Shown here: piece by piece, positions 1 to 7,617 of the stretch
Position numbering within the stretch: the first letter of the stretch is position 1
Layout of the letters: the number at the start of each line of letters is the position of its first letter
Origin: Sphingomonas tagetis
GTDB lineage: Bacteria; Pseudomonadota; Alphaproteobacteria; Sphingomonadales; Sphingomonadaceae
Direction of reading: 5' to 3'
Assembly: GCF_024211275.1 (NCBI RefSeq)
Contig: NZ_JAMLDX010000015.1
Coordinates: 46,167-110,166, forward strand
Length of the DNA stretch: 64,000 bases
The notes under the pieces: model-generated
The model's input: the letters and a program-made list of their open reading frames with translations, nothing else
Databases searched by the model: none
What the model was told of the DNA's origin: nothing
Position numbers and translations under genes: made by a program

Positions 1-115
1 AGCTGTCAAAGGTTGCAGGGATCCAAGACGTCAACTCGATGGTTGCGCTTTCGGAGATAAAATCGACGACCGCCTTGCCGCTTGCGAACCTTGCCGACGA
101 TTGAAATGTGCCGCT

Positions 116-1387
116 TCAACGGGCTGGAGGTTGCGGCGCTGATCGACCAAAGCGCGGCTCGCCCAGTGTGGCAATCGCGATACCCGTCGCGGCAGAAATG
201 GCCATCGTAACGATCAGGAATAGCGCATAGCTGCCGAACTGGTCGTAAAACGCACCGGCAATCAGTGGCCCCAGCGCAGCCCCCAGCGATAGCGCGCCGA
301 CCATCGCGCCGAATAAAACGCCGAAACTTTTGAGCCCCATATATCTGGCGCAAAGGAAGGCGATGACATCGACTTCGGCGCCTACCGTCAAACCGAGAAA
401 TATGGCGGCGACAACGTTATTGACCGTTCCCCCTGCCCCCCCGGAGAGCAGCAGCAGGCTGGCGATGATCGGCATCGTGAAGATGCAGGAACCGACGACG
501 CGCCCCGGAAAGCGATCGAGTAGCAGGCCGGTCGCAAGACGGCCCACGATCGAAAAAATACCGACAAGCGATGCGGTCGAGGCTGCGCTCATCCGGTCGA
601 CACCTCGCTCCGACAAGATCGGCACGAAATGGACCATCAGCCCCATCAGTCCGAACATGAACAAGCCGCTTGCCCCGACCAGCTTGTAGAAAGACAAGGA
701 ACGCAGTCCCTCCGCTACGCTAAATCCCTCGACAACCATGAGGCTGTCCGTTGCTTCTTCGCTGCGGGCATGCGGCGCAGAGCGAAACCACGGCAGGACG
801 ACCGCCAGCACGATTGCCACCCAAATCGCAGCGAGGCCCCAGAATGCAGTTCGCCACCCATATGATTCGATCAACCAGCTCCCCAGCAATGGATAAACCG
901 TCGCCCCAACCGATGTACCGGATAGCGTCACCGCCAGGGCAAGCCCGCGCGATCGCTCGAACCGTGATGCAACAGCCTTGGTCCAGACTGTCGGCTGGCT
1001 CAGCAACGCCGCGAGGGCAATGACGGACCATAGCAACAGCCAGTTCGTCATCGTCCCGCTCGCGGTACTCAACAGTCCAAAAGCCAGGGGGGACAAGACC
1101 ACGCCCGCCAGCCCGACCTTACGAACACCGACGCGATCGACCAGCATGCCGACCGGAACGCTCATCGCCGCCCCGACAAGACCGGACAGTGCCGCTCCCG
1201 TCGTGATCTCTGTGCGGGACCAGCCGAACTCCTGTTGCAACGGCTCGATGAACGGACCCATTGCGTACATTTGCAGCACTGAGATTGAACAGCCAAAGGC
1301 GGCCGCGAAGGGCAGCGTACCATGATGACGCCATTCCGAGGCAGGATTTGAGTCGGGCGATGGCGTCGGGCCGCTAATGGTGTTCAT
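116..1387 (-). CDS. MFS transporter
   Basis: Major facilitator superfamily permease of about 423 residues with roughly 12 hydrophobic segments, expected in the inner membrane. The N-terminal half has the loop 2-3 signature region (PVGMLVDRVGVRKVG), and a matching RLATGLLLDRFPGRVVG loop sits in the second half, as in drug/anion-type MFS carriers. The substrate cannot be read from sequence. A GTG at 1393 is in frame, but the ATG at 1387 is preferred because AGAGAG lies 5 bases upstream of it. The gene lies outside the tRNA-Val fragment at 2006, so it is probably chromosomal flank rather than cargo. Confidence 0.85.
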   Translation of the reverse strand: MNTISGPTPSPDSNPASEWRHHGTLPFAAAFGCSISVLQMYAMGPFIEPLQQEFGWSRTEITTGAALSGLVGAAMSVPVGMLVDRVGVRKVGLAGVVLSPLAFGLLSTASGTMTNWLLLWSVIALAALLSQPTVWTKAVASRFERSRGLALAVTLSGTSVGATVYPLLGSWLIESYGWRTAFWGLAAIWVAIVLAVVLPWFRSAPHARSEEATDSLMVVEGFSVAEGLRSLSFYKLVGASGLFMFGLMGLMVHFVPILSERGVDRMSAASTASLVGIFSIVGRLATGLLLDRFPGRVVGSCIFTMPIIASLLLLSGGAGGTVNNVVAAIFLGLTVGAEVDVIAFLCARYMGLKSFGVLFGAMVGALSLGAALGPLIAGAFYDQFGSYALFLIVTMAISAATGIAIATLGEPRFGRSAPQPPAR

Positions 1388-2005
1388 TTTCACTCTCTAT
1401 GCACGAACGATCATGTTCTGGACGGCAAGTGGCGCTCGATCTAGGTGCCAACCGGGGACAGTCACATTTCAACCACAGGTGCACTCGTTCGCAAAACGAA
1501 ATCTTCCTCGGAAGCAAATTGAGCAGCGGCGGCAGGTGCGCGGCGATCTTTTTTGACATGTCTCGACGGCGCGCGATGTCTTAGCACCGACACCTCCCGT
1601 AGGGGTCACCACCGGGTGACTTTCAAGAGCACATCTGGCATGGTCGCCAATAGATCATGAGAAGGCGCCTCTCTACGATAACGCGCACGGTGCTTGAGGA
1701 CGCCGGCCTGACGGCCGGCGAGCTCGACGCTGAACTCGACGCGCGAGTTCCATCACGTGCGGGTCTCATGCTGCGTAAACACCACCCAATGCTTACTCGG
1801 ATAAGTAACGCCTCAGGGGTGAATGTCGCCCAGGTATGCCGAAAGCCGCGCTATCTGCCGCTCCAGATCGAAGCCATGAAAGAGAATCGAGCACATTGGC
1901 TGTATCGCTAGTTGGCCCCACGTAAGTGCGTTTTTTCGTGCCGTAGCGGCTTGAGTGACACATTGAAGCTAGCGCTTGAGGGTAGGTTGCTTGCGGGCTT
2001 TATAA
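1388..2005. other. Gene-poor left flank
   Basis: No convincing gene is seen here. There is a short perfect inverted repeat (GTCACC-ACCG-GGTGAC) at 1605-1620 and an 84-codon open frame at 1657-1911 (+). That frame lacks a ribosome binding site and resembles nothing I recognise. The stretch ends at the tRNA-Val fragment and is taken as chromosomal flank. Confidence 0.5.
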
Positions 2006-2054
2006 TGGTGGGCGTGGCAGGGATTGAACTTGCGAACCCTGCGATGTCAACACA
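2006..2054 (-). other. 3' fragment of tRNA-Val(GAC), probable ICE attachment site
   Basis: On the minus strand this reads as the 3' part of a tRNA: anticodon stem CTGTG/CGCAG enclosing loop TTGACAT (anticodon GAC, Val), variable loop, T-loop TTCAATC, acceptor 3' strand and CCA. The D-arm and the 5' acceptor strand are missing upstream, and the T-stem has one A-C mismatch, so this is not a working tRNA. Elements that integrate at a tRNA 3' end leave such a fragment at one junction and an intact tRNA at the other. The polarity puts the element at higher coordinates, where an excisionase-like gene follows directly. Confidence 0.8.
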
Positions 2055-2109
2055 GCGTCCGCAAGACACCGTCAGCAGGTCTCGGTGATTTCTACTCAGC
2101 GAAGGTGTA

Positions 2110-2352
2110 TCATCGCCTGTTCCGCTCCACCAATCGTTGCAGACTTTCCACAGTAATGAGCGTCGCCGTACCGATCTTCGCCATATCTATCTCGCCTCGC
2201 GCGATCAGCTGGTAGAGCTTGGATCGCCCTATCCCGGTCATCCGGATCGCGGCCGGGATGCGCACGGTGATGGGCAAGATCACCTCATCTTGCGCGGCTT
2301 TCGACCTTTGCTCGTCGAGCCGCATCTGCCGGCTCAGTGCCTTCCGGTCCAT
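2110..2352 (-). CDS. AlpA/excisionase-like helix-turn-helix protein
   Basis: An 80-residue protein whose second half (about residues 33-78) is a MerR-like/AlpA helix-turn-helix: IPAAIRMTGIGRSKLYQLI, then IDMAKIGTATLITVESLQRL, the usual pattern of HTH_17 excisionase-family proteins. The ATG at 2352 has AAGGAAG upstream. It is the gene nearest the tRNA-Val fragment. Such proteins commonly act as recombination directionality factors or as regulators of integrase expression, so a role in ICE excision is inferred. No integrase lies beside it in this window. Confidence 0.7.
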   Translation of the reverse strand: MDRKALSRQMRLDEQRSKAAQDEVILPITVRIPAAIRMTGIGRSKLYQLIARGEIDMAKIGTATLITVESLQRLVERNRR

Positions 2353-2380
2353 GGGCTTCTTCCTTTCGCTTGGGGTGATG

Positions 2381-4357
2381 TCAGGCAGGGTTGGCAGGTT
2401 GCCACAGCTCGTTTGGACGGCTCTGCCGTTGAACGGTTTTCCGCTCCTGGCTCCGCGGACTGACGAAAGCCGAGTCCGGCTGGGGCGCGTCGTGGTTATC
2501 GGGGCTCTGACCTGCCTCGTCGCGCGCTTCGGGCGCGCGATCGTTCTGAGGCTCCGGCAACGGCAACACGGACTGTGGAACTTCAACCAGGTCGGCGGTT
2601 GCCACCGGTTTTTCGGTTTTCGGTTCATCCTGAATTCGCTTCGGCAGCGTTGTCCGCTTGATGAACGCAGGCTCCCGAACGGGCGCGTTGCGATACTTGC
2701 AGCGGAACCGGATCACCGGCAGATCGCGCCCGAACCGCAGGTAGCCGGTGAGGTTGGGCAGGTTGACGATCTCGGTCGGCATGACCAGCGGCCGGGTGAC
2801 CTGCTGGCGCGAGAGGTTGACCCCATCACGCATGTCGCTAACCCCATATGACATGCCTTCATTGGCCTCCACCTGCTCGACCTGCCCCAGGTTCTCGGAG
2901 ACGTGGCGCGCAGTCGGCGTGTCGTTGGCGCGCAGCGCCACCCAGGTCGAACAATAGCCGGTGATCGCGGCGGCTTCCTGGACACCGTAGGTTGCCTCAA
3001 GCTGCGGATAGGACTGGAACCCGAGGATGCCGCACCCGCCATATTTGCGGGCACGCGCGAGGAAGTCGCCGAGTGAGGGGAGCCGCTGGAGCGAGGGGAG
3101 TTCGTCGATCACGCAGTAGAGCCGGCGACACTGGTGAGGCGCCATGCTCATGATCGCGCTGATCGCGATATCGAGCCACATGGTGATCAGCGGGCGGAGC
3201 GTCGGCAGCTGGTCGGCCTTGACCGTGATGAACAGCCAGCTGTCGTCATCTTCGTTGGTGACCCAGTCGCGGATCGACAGGCCGCGATCGCTGTCGTCGA
3301 GATAGCGGAACCCGCGCAGGACTGAGGCGAGCTCGGCCTGGATGCCCGCCGAGGTACGCTCGCCCTCCTGCGAGATGAACGCCGCGCCCTCGGTGTTCTG
3401 CACGAACGCCGACAGCCCCTTGAGCCCCGAGCGGGTGAGGATGTCCATCAGCACCGACACCCGCATGCGGTCCTTATGGACCAGCGTGCGCATTACCGCG
3501 ACCAGCGTGCCGCGCGCCGCCTTGGCCCAGAACGGGTCCTTGCCGGTATCCGGCACGACCGACTCCGCGATCTGATCGTAGTGATATTCTTCGGGGACAT
3601 CGGCCCACGGCGTCCAGAGCGCCGAACGCTCGTCGAGCGGGTTGAGCAGCACGTCCCGGCCGGGGCGATAGAACCGCTCCACGAATGAGCCGGCGGTGTC
3701 ATAGACGATCGCCCGCCTGCCCTGTTGGCGGATACCGTCGAGCATGATGTTGATGAGGTTGGTCTTGCCGGTGCCGGGCGCGCCGCTGACGAGGATATGC
3801 TCGGGCTCGAACGCCGCCGGCATCGGCACGCCGCCAATCCTGAAGCTGCCGCGTTTCTTCCATCGAAGCTGCCAGCGCAGCCCGCGCGCGGTGCCGAACC
3901 TCGCCCCGCGCAGATACTGGTTGGAGCCGAGCCCCTTGCCGGTGCGGGTGAAGTAGAACCACGCGCCCACCATCACGAGGAACGCGAACAGCCCCGACAG
4001 GATCGCCCCGCGCACGAGATGCTGCTCGGCCGCCTTGAGCGCATTTTCCGCGACACCCGAGCCCAGCATCGCCTTTGCGCTGGTCCAGTACTTCATGCCC
4101 CAGGGCGTCTCGAACAGGAGCGGCGCACTCGTGCCCGGCACCCCCGATTTAAGGTAGGCTTCGGCGACCTTGGCCAGCACGTAGCGCTGGTATTCGCTAA
4201 GCTGCTCATAGGCGTACCACAGGGTGCAGCCGGCCCAGATCACCCCGCTGGCCAGCAGGGTCTGGAAGAACACCTGCGTGGTCATGCGGATGTTGTGGAC
4301 GATCGCCTGACCGCCCCGCGTCCAGGAGCCGACCGTGTTGTTGCGGAAGATGCTCAT
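2381..4357 (-). CDS. traD: Type IV coupling protein TraD (VirD4/TraG ATPase family)
   Basis: A 658-residue coupling protein that links the relaxosome to the mating channel at the inner membrane. Two N-terminal transmembrane segments are visible (about residues 26-48 and 117-137). The Walker A motif GAPGTGKT is at residues 192-199 and Walker B is LYCVIDELPSL, followed by the TrwB/TraD-like LGFQSYPQLEATYG region. The C-terminal tail is charged and proline-rich. The start overlaps the stop of the upstream ribbon-helix-helix gene, so the two are translationally coupled. It lies far from the rest of the tra operon and on the opposite strand. I see no relaxase next to it. Confidence 0.92.
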   Translation of the reverse strand: MSIFRNNTVGSWTRGGQAIVHNIRMTTQVFFQTLLASGVIWAGCTLWYAYEQLSEYQRYVLAKVAEAYLKSGVPGTSAPLLFETPWGMKYWTSAKAMLGSGVAENALKAAEQHLVRGAILSGLFAFLVMVGAWFYFTRTGKGLGSNQYLRGARFGTARGLRWQLRWKKRGSFRIGGVPMPAAFEPEHILVSGAPGTGKTNLINIMLDGIRQQGRRAIVYDTAGSFVERFYRPGRDVLLNPLDERSALWTPWADVPEEYHYDQIAESVVPDTGKDPFWAKAARGTLVAVMRTLVHKDRMRVSVLMDILTRSGLKGLSAFVQNTEGAAFISQEGERTSAGIQAELASVLRGFRYLDDSDRGLSIRDWVTNEDDDSWLFITVKADQLPTLRPLITMWLDIAISAIMSMAPHQCRRLYCVIDELPSLQRLPSLGDFLARARKYGGCGILGFQSYPQLEATYGVQEAAAITGYCSTWVALRANDTPTARHVSENLGQVEQVEANEGMSYGVSDMRDGVNLSRQQVTRPLVMPTEIVNLPNLTGYLRFGRDLPVIRFRCKYRNAPVREPAFIKRTTLPKRIQDEPKTEKPVATADLVEVPQSVLPLPEPQNDRAPEARDEAGQSPDNHDAPQPDSAFVSPRSQERKTVQRQSRPNELWQPANPA

Positions 4358-4650
4358 CGGGCCGGCTCCTCGAGCAGGCCGCGCTCGGCGAGGAGCTTGC
4401 GCGCTTCCTCGAGACCCTTGCCGCAGATGTCCGGCGACTGTTCACGCGCCAGTGTGGAGAGCAGCGCGAAGGTATGGATCTGGATGCCCAGCAGCTCGTC
4501 CATGACGGTGATGGTCGCCTTGCCATCGGGCGACACGGCGCGCTCGATCGCGGGCCGCAGAAATTTTGAGAAGCTCAGATCAGCGCTGTAGGCGCATAGC
4601 TTGAGCTGGCGGTAAAGCGCTTCGTCCATGCGGACCGAGACCGTGGGCAT
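4354..4650 (-). CDS. Ribbon-helix-helix protein, probable relaxosome accessory or transfer regulator
   Basis: A 98-residue protein starting MPTVSVRMDEALYRQLKLCA, a typical ribbon-helix-helix strand followed by a helix (CopG/MobC/TraY-like). The ATG at 4650 has AGGAG about 8 bases upstream, and the stop overlaps traD. RHH proteins in this position usually bind operator or oriT palindromes, and three such palindromes lie 190-310 bases upstream (4842-4959). An oriT-binding or autoregulatory role is inferred from that arrangement. I cannot tell TraY-like from MobC-like. Confidence 0.65.
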   Translation of the reverse strand: MPTVSVRMDEALYRQLKLCAYSADLSFSKFLRPAIERAVSPDGKATITVMDELLGIQIHTFALLSTLAREQSPDICGKGLEEARKLLAERGLLEEPAR

Positions 4651-4820
4651 GACAAGACTCCTGTTCCTGTCCGCCCGCCAAGGCGCGAACCGCTGTAACC
4701 GCTGAGTGTGGGCTGCGCATGGGTCGGGGCATTGAGATGCCGGAGCGACCGGGATTGCGCCTACGGCTTGCGGATCGAGCCCGCCCGGGACGAACGGCAA
4801 AATGTCTGTCACAGCCGCCT

Positions 4821-4959
4821 GATGACGCCCGATGACGCAAGCGGTGACGCCGTCATCGCCGGAAATATTCAGCAATATCAGTGATATACCATTGGCCATT
4901 ACCCTGCCGCGGTGACACCGTCATCGAAATTCACGGCGCGTTCGATGACGCCGTCATCG
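4821..4959. repeat. Cluster of TGACGCCGTCA palindromes, oriT or operator candidate
   Basis: Three near-identical palindromes are visible: GGTGACGCCGTCATC at 4843-4857, GGTGACACCGTCATCG at 4911-4926 and CGATGACGCCGTCATCG at 4943-4959. Half-site repeats GATGACGCC/GATGACGC lie at 4821-4838. Between copies one and two is an AT-rich patch (4863-4890, AAATATTCAGCAATATC) that stands out in this GC-rich DNA. The cluster lies upstream of the RHH-traD unit. It may be the operator of the RHH protein or part of oriT. Confidence 0.6.
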
Positions 4960-5398
4960 CGTATAACCCGTTGAACTGAATGCGGATTTTATCCGCAGCA
5001 CGCGTGCGTACGGTGCATTACAAACGCCCCTGCGGCGTGCGTCCTGCCTTCGCAGCGCTCTCGCGCGCTGCGCCGCCTCGACCTGGCAAGGGCGGGGCGC
5101 CCCCGCAGGGGGCATCTTCTTCTGATGCCGGCGCCAGCCGGCCTCCGCTTCATCGACATTGCGGCAACTCCGAAGCCATGCAAAATTCGCGCTAGCGGGC
5201 AGACGGCACCGCCTCGATCGCCGCGCTCAAGGTCCTGTCCGCAGCCCCCGTTTAACATCGAACTCGCCCCGAAGGGGCGGCCCTGCGACGAGCACGGCGG
5301 AGCCGCGCGCAGGAGGCCTGCATCCCTCTGACGGGGGATGCAGCATCGCCCCGCGACGGACCCCGCAGGGGTTCCTGAGCGGGGCGACCTCCACCCCC
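4960..5398. other. GC-rich intergenic stretch
   Basis: No gene is supported between the palindrome cluster and the terminator at 5399. The sequence is GC-rich with several short self-complementary patches (for example GCCCCGAAGGGGCGG near 5265-5280). If an oriT is present in the window, this stretch and the palindromes next to it are the best place to look. Confidence 0.4.
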
Positions 5399-5438
5399 AA
5401 AAAAAGGGGACCGGCCCGGACAATCCGGACCGGTTCCC
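5399..5438 (-). terminator. Rho-independent terminator of the first DUF2493 gene
   Basis: On the minus strand a stem of about 15 bp with two mismatches (GGGAACCGGTCCGGA / TCCGGGCCGGTCCCC, loop TTG) is followed by seven T residues. It starts 7 bases after the stop codon at 5445. Confidence 0.85.
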
Positions 5439-5444
5439 ATATCC

Positions 5445-6422
5445 TCACGCCACCGCGCGCCGCTGGCCACCGAGCGTGAAGAAGTGCGCCGGTACCCCTT
5501 CCGCCCGCACCAGCCGCGCGAGATGCGATTGCAGTCCCGACCCTTCGCAGACCACCGCCTCGACCGGCCGCAGCGCGAGAAGCTGCTCGTTGCGGGCAAA
5601 CCCGGCGCGCTGTCCGAGCTTGTGATTGAGCGTGAACGCAATGAGCGGCGTGCCTGTCCGCGCTGCCCATGAGGCTGCAATGGCATCGCACCCCTTGGAC
5701 TGTGCGGTGGTTGCCAGCACCATCGTCGGAACACGCTGGCGGATCGCGTCGAGCGCGTCGGTCAGCTGGCGATGATCCTCCCAGGCTTGCCCGCCCGAGA
5801 AGATCACGACCGGCCCTTGCGGCGCATGCGCGTCGATCCGCCGCTGGCGGCGCGCGGCCAGAAAATCCGACGCCGCGACCACCGAGGCGGTGCGCTTGCT
5901 CGACACCAGCGACCCCCGTGGCGCGGACCAGGGCCGTCCGGTCTCGCTATGGTAAGTCGCGGCGGCATGATCGCGGATGCAAGCCGCTGCCTCATGCGCC
6001 TCGTCGAGCGACTGACAGGCGAGCTGCGCCTCCTCCAGTTCGGCGGTCATCACCTCGCTGCCATCGGCATCGCGGATCAGGTCCTTGACCCGAAGCGCCG
6101 CCCGATCGGCCTCGGTCTCGAGCTGCCCCGCGACCCGATGGAACCCCTGCACGATGCCCCAGGCGAACCGGTCGGAGAGGGTCTCGAGCCGCGTGTCGCG
6201 CAACACGTCGAACAGCGTTCGTACCACCATCTCGGTGGCGAGCTGCACCTCCAGTGGGTCCGGCATCGCAGCATCGGTTACGTCCGCCCCGGCATCGATT
6301 CGGAACCCGTCAATGGTCTCGGTGAACGCCCCGGCAAAAGCATCGTTCGGGCTCGCCGTCTCCTCGGCGATGAGTCCGGCGATCTCGCTGAAGCTGCGGA
6401 TGGAACGAGTGATGTTGGTCAT
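5445..6422 (-). CDS. DUF2493 (SLOG-like) domain protein, copy 1
   Basis: A 325-residue protein. The C-terminal 110 residues (about 204-315) form a Rossmann-like DUF2493/SLOG domain: PVVIFSGG, ATTAQSKGCDAIAASWA, a basic GFARN loop, then VEAVVCEGSGLQ. The helical N-terminal 200 residues are not a family I know. The ATG at 6422 has a near-perfect AAGGAGG 6 bases upstream. SLOG domains are known or suspected to bind nucleotide-derived ligands; no enzymatic function can be assigned here. A diverged paralog with the same architecture lies at 7618-8622, on the other side of two small genes. Confidence 0.75.
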   Translation of the reverse strand: MTNITRSIRSFSEIAGLIAEETASPNDAFAGAFTETIDGFRIDAGADVTDAAMPDPLEVQLATEMVVRTLFDVLRDTRLETLSDRFAWGIVQGFHRVAGQLETEADRAALRVKDLIRDADGSEVMTAELEEAQLACQSLDEAHEAAACIRDHAAATYHSETGRPWSAPRGSLVSSKRTASVVAASDFLAARRQRRIDAHAPQGPVVIFSGGQAWEDHRQLTDALDAIRQRVPTMVLATTAQSKGCDAIAASWAARTGTPLIAFTLNHKLGQRAGFARNEQLLALRPVEAVVCEGSGLQSHLARLVRAEGVPAHFFTLGGQRRAVA

Positions 6423-6532
6423 TGGAACCTCCTTTTTCTGAAGAGGTCCCTTCCCCGGCACGGGCTCCGAGCGGCGGGGTCAAGGATCGCGGACCGCAGG
6501 GCCGCGACCGCGCAGCGGCGGTGGGGGTCACG

Positions 6533-6593
6533 ATTTTCTCTGGCGGCCACCACGCCCGCGAGGATCCCCACCGTCCGCTCCGCCAGGGAAAAT
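6533..6593. repeat. Long inverted repeat in the intergenic gap
   Basis: The arms ATTTTCTCTGGCGG (6533-6546) and CCGCCAGGGAAAAT (6580-6593) pair over 14 bases with one G-T type mismatch around a 33-base spacer. The stretch 6423-6873 holds no supported gene, only this repeat and the hairpin at 6672. Possible roles are a regulatory RNA structure or a protein binding site between divergent genes; neither is established. Confidence 0.5.
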
Positions 6594-6671
6594 GGTGGGG
6601 CCCCGCCGTCCTTGAGGCCGCCGCGCCCCCGTGCCACCCTAAGACGACTTGAGAGAAGAAGACTGGCTGGC

Positions 6672-6698
6672 CTGGCGGGGGCTCGATGCCCCCGCCAG
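6672..6698. repeat. Perfect GC-rich hairpin
   Basis: CTGGCGGGGGC and GCCCCCGCCAG form an 11-bp perfect stem with loop TCGAT. No T-run follows on either strand, so it is not a classical terminator. It lies 176 bases before the SRPBCC gene. Confidence 0.5.
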
Positions 6699-6873
6699 CC
6701 ATTTCCGCCACGCCCTCGAGCGTCCCCTTCCCCACCCATGAAAACAGGCCTCTCGCTCGCGCGAGAGACCCGTTGCGACGAACCGCGCAGGAATCGATTG
6801 TCGCGGCCCCCGCATCTTCCAAAAAGCATTCGGGGTCGGGGGTAGACGGCCCTGAAGACAGGGGTGTCTTTGC

Positions 6874-7350
6874 GTGACCATCGAACTGGCCGAGGCGCGG
6901 GTGCATAGCGCCTCGCGCGTCATTCTTGCCTCGCCGCGGACCCTGTTCCGGGCGTTCGTCGATCCCGAGATGATGGTCTCGTGGCGCGCGCCCGACGGCA
7001 TGTCCGCGCGAATGCAGGCGTTCGATCCGCGAGTCGGCGGCGGCTATCGCATGACCCTGACCTATGCCGACGCCACGGATCAGCCCGGCAAGACGACCGC
7101 CAACAGCGATACTGTCGAGGTCAGCTTCGCCGAGCTCGCCGCCGAGGAGCGCGTGGTCGAGCTGGTACGGTTCGAGAGCGACGATCCCGCCTTTGCCGGG
7201 GAGATGCGCCTCACCACCAGCTTCGCGCCGGTGGCCGATGGCTCCCGAGTCACGATGACCGCCGAGCAGGTCCCGTCCGGCATCGGCAAGGACGAACACG
7301 AGTCCGGCATCGCCGCCTCGTTGCGCAAGCTCGCGCTCCTCACCGAATAA
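6874..7350 (+). CDS. SRPBCC/AHSA1-type ligand-binding protein
   Basis: A 158-residue single-domain protein of the AHSA1-like (activator of Hsp90 ATPase 1 homolog) SRPBCC family. The hallmark opening SRVILASPRTLFRAFVDPEMMVSW is followed by a GGGYRMTLTY strand and a VTMTAEQVPSGIGKDEHESG ending, as in many bacterial START-like proteins. It starts at GTG 6874 with only a weak upstream SD. It is the only plus-strand gene in this part of the element and ends base to base against the convergent small gene at 7351. Its ligand and its role on the ICE are unknown; it may be carried cargo. Confidence 0.75.
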   Translation: MTIELAEARVHSASRVILASPRTLFRAFVDPEMMVSWRAPDGMSARMQAFDPRVGGGYRMTLTYADATDQPGKTTANSDTVEVSFAELAAEERVVELVRFESDDPAFAGEMRLTTSFAPVADGSRVTMTAEQVPSGIGKDEHESGIAASLRKLALLTE

Positions 7351-7602
7351 TCACCCCGGCGGCGGTGCCGGCGCTTCGAGCCGCGACCCGCCGGGCGGCA
7401 CATAGGCCTCATAGGGGTTGCCGTCATGGAGATGACCGAACGGGGTCATCACATAGTCGTTACCCTGCAACGACACCGCGCACAGCACATAGCGCGGCTC
7501 GCCAGTGACCGTGTCGGCGCACTCCATCAGCGCCAGCGCACCCGCCTCGGCGGCGCGCATCATCGTGCGGAAGTTCGCGATATAGGCTTCGGGGATCGCC
7601 AT
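7351..7602 (-). CDS. Small conserved protein, DUF6117-like
   Basis: An 83-residue protein (MAIPEAYIANFRTMMRAAEA at the start, CADTVTGEPRYVLCAV and MTPFGHLHDGNPYEAY later). From memory it matches a short family, DUF6117, common on sphingomonad mobile DNA; I cannot confirm this without a search. A GGAGGG lies upstream of the ATG at 7602. It follows the second DUF2493 gene by 15 bases on the same strand, so the two are probably co-transcribed. Function unknown. Confidence 0.65.
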   Translation of the reverse strand: MAIPEAYIANFRTMMRAAEAGALALMECADTVTGEPRYVLCAVSLQGNDYVMTPFGHLHDGNPYEAYVPPGGSRLEAPAPPPG

Positions 7603-7617
7603 CTCGCCCTCCCCCGC

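Noticed and set aside
1657..1911. 84-codon plus-strand ORF in the left flank
   Set aside because: No ribosome site and no recognisable family; too weak to call as a gene.
3725..4591. 288-codon plus-strand frame
   Set aside because: Antisense to traD and the RHH gene, both of which are well supported.
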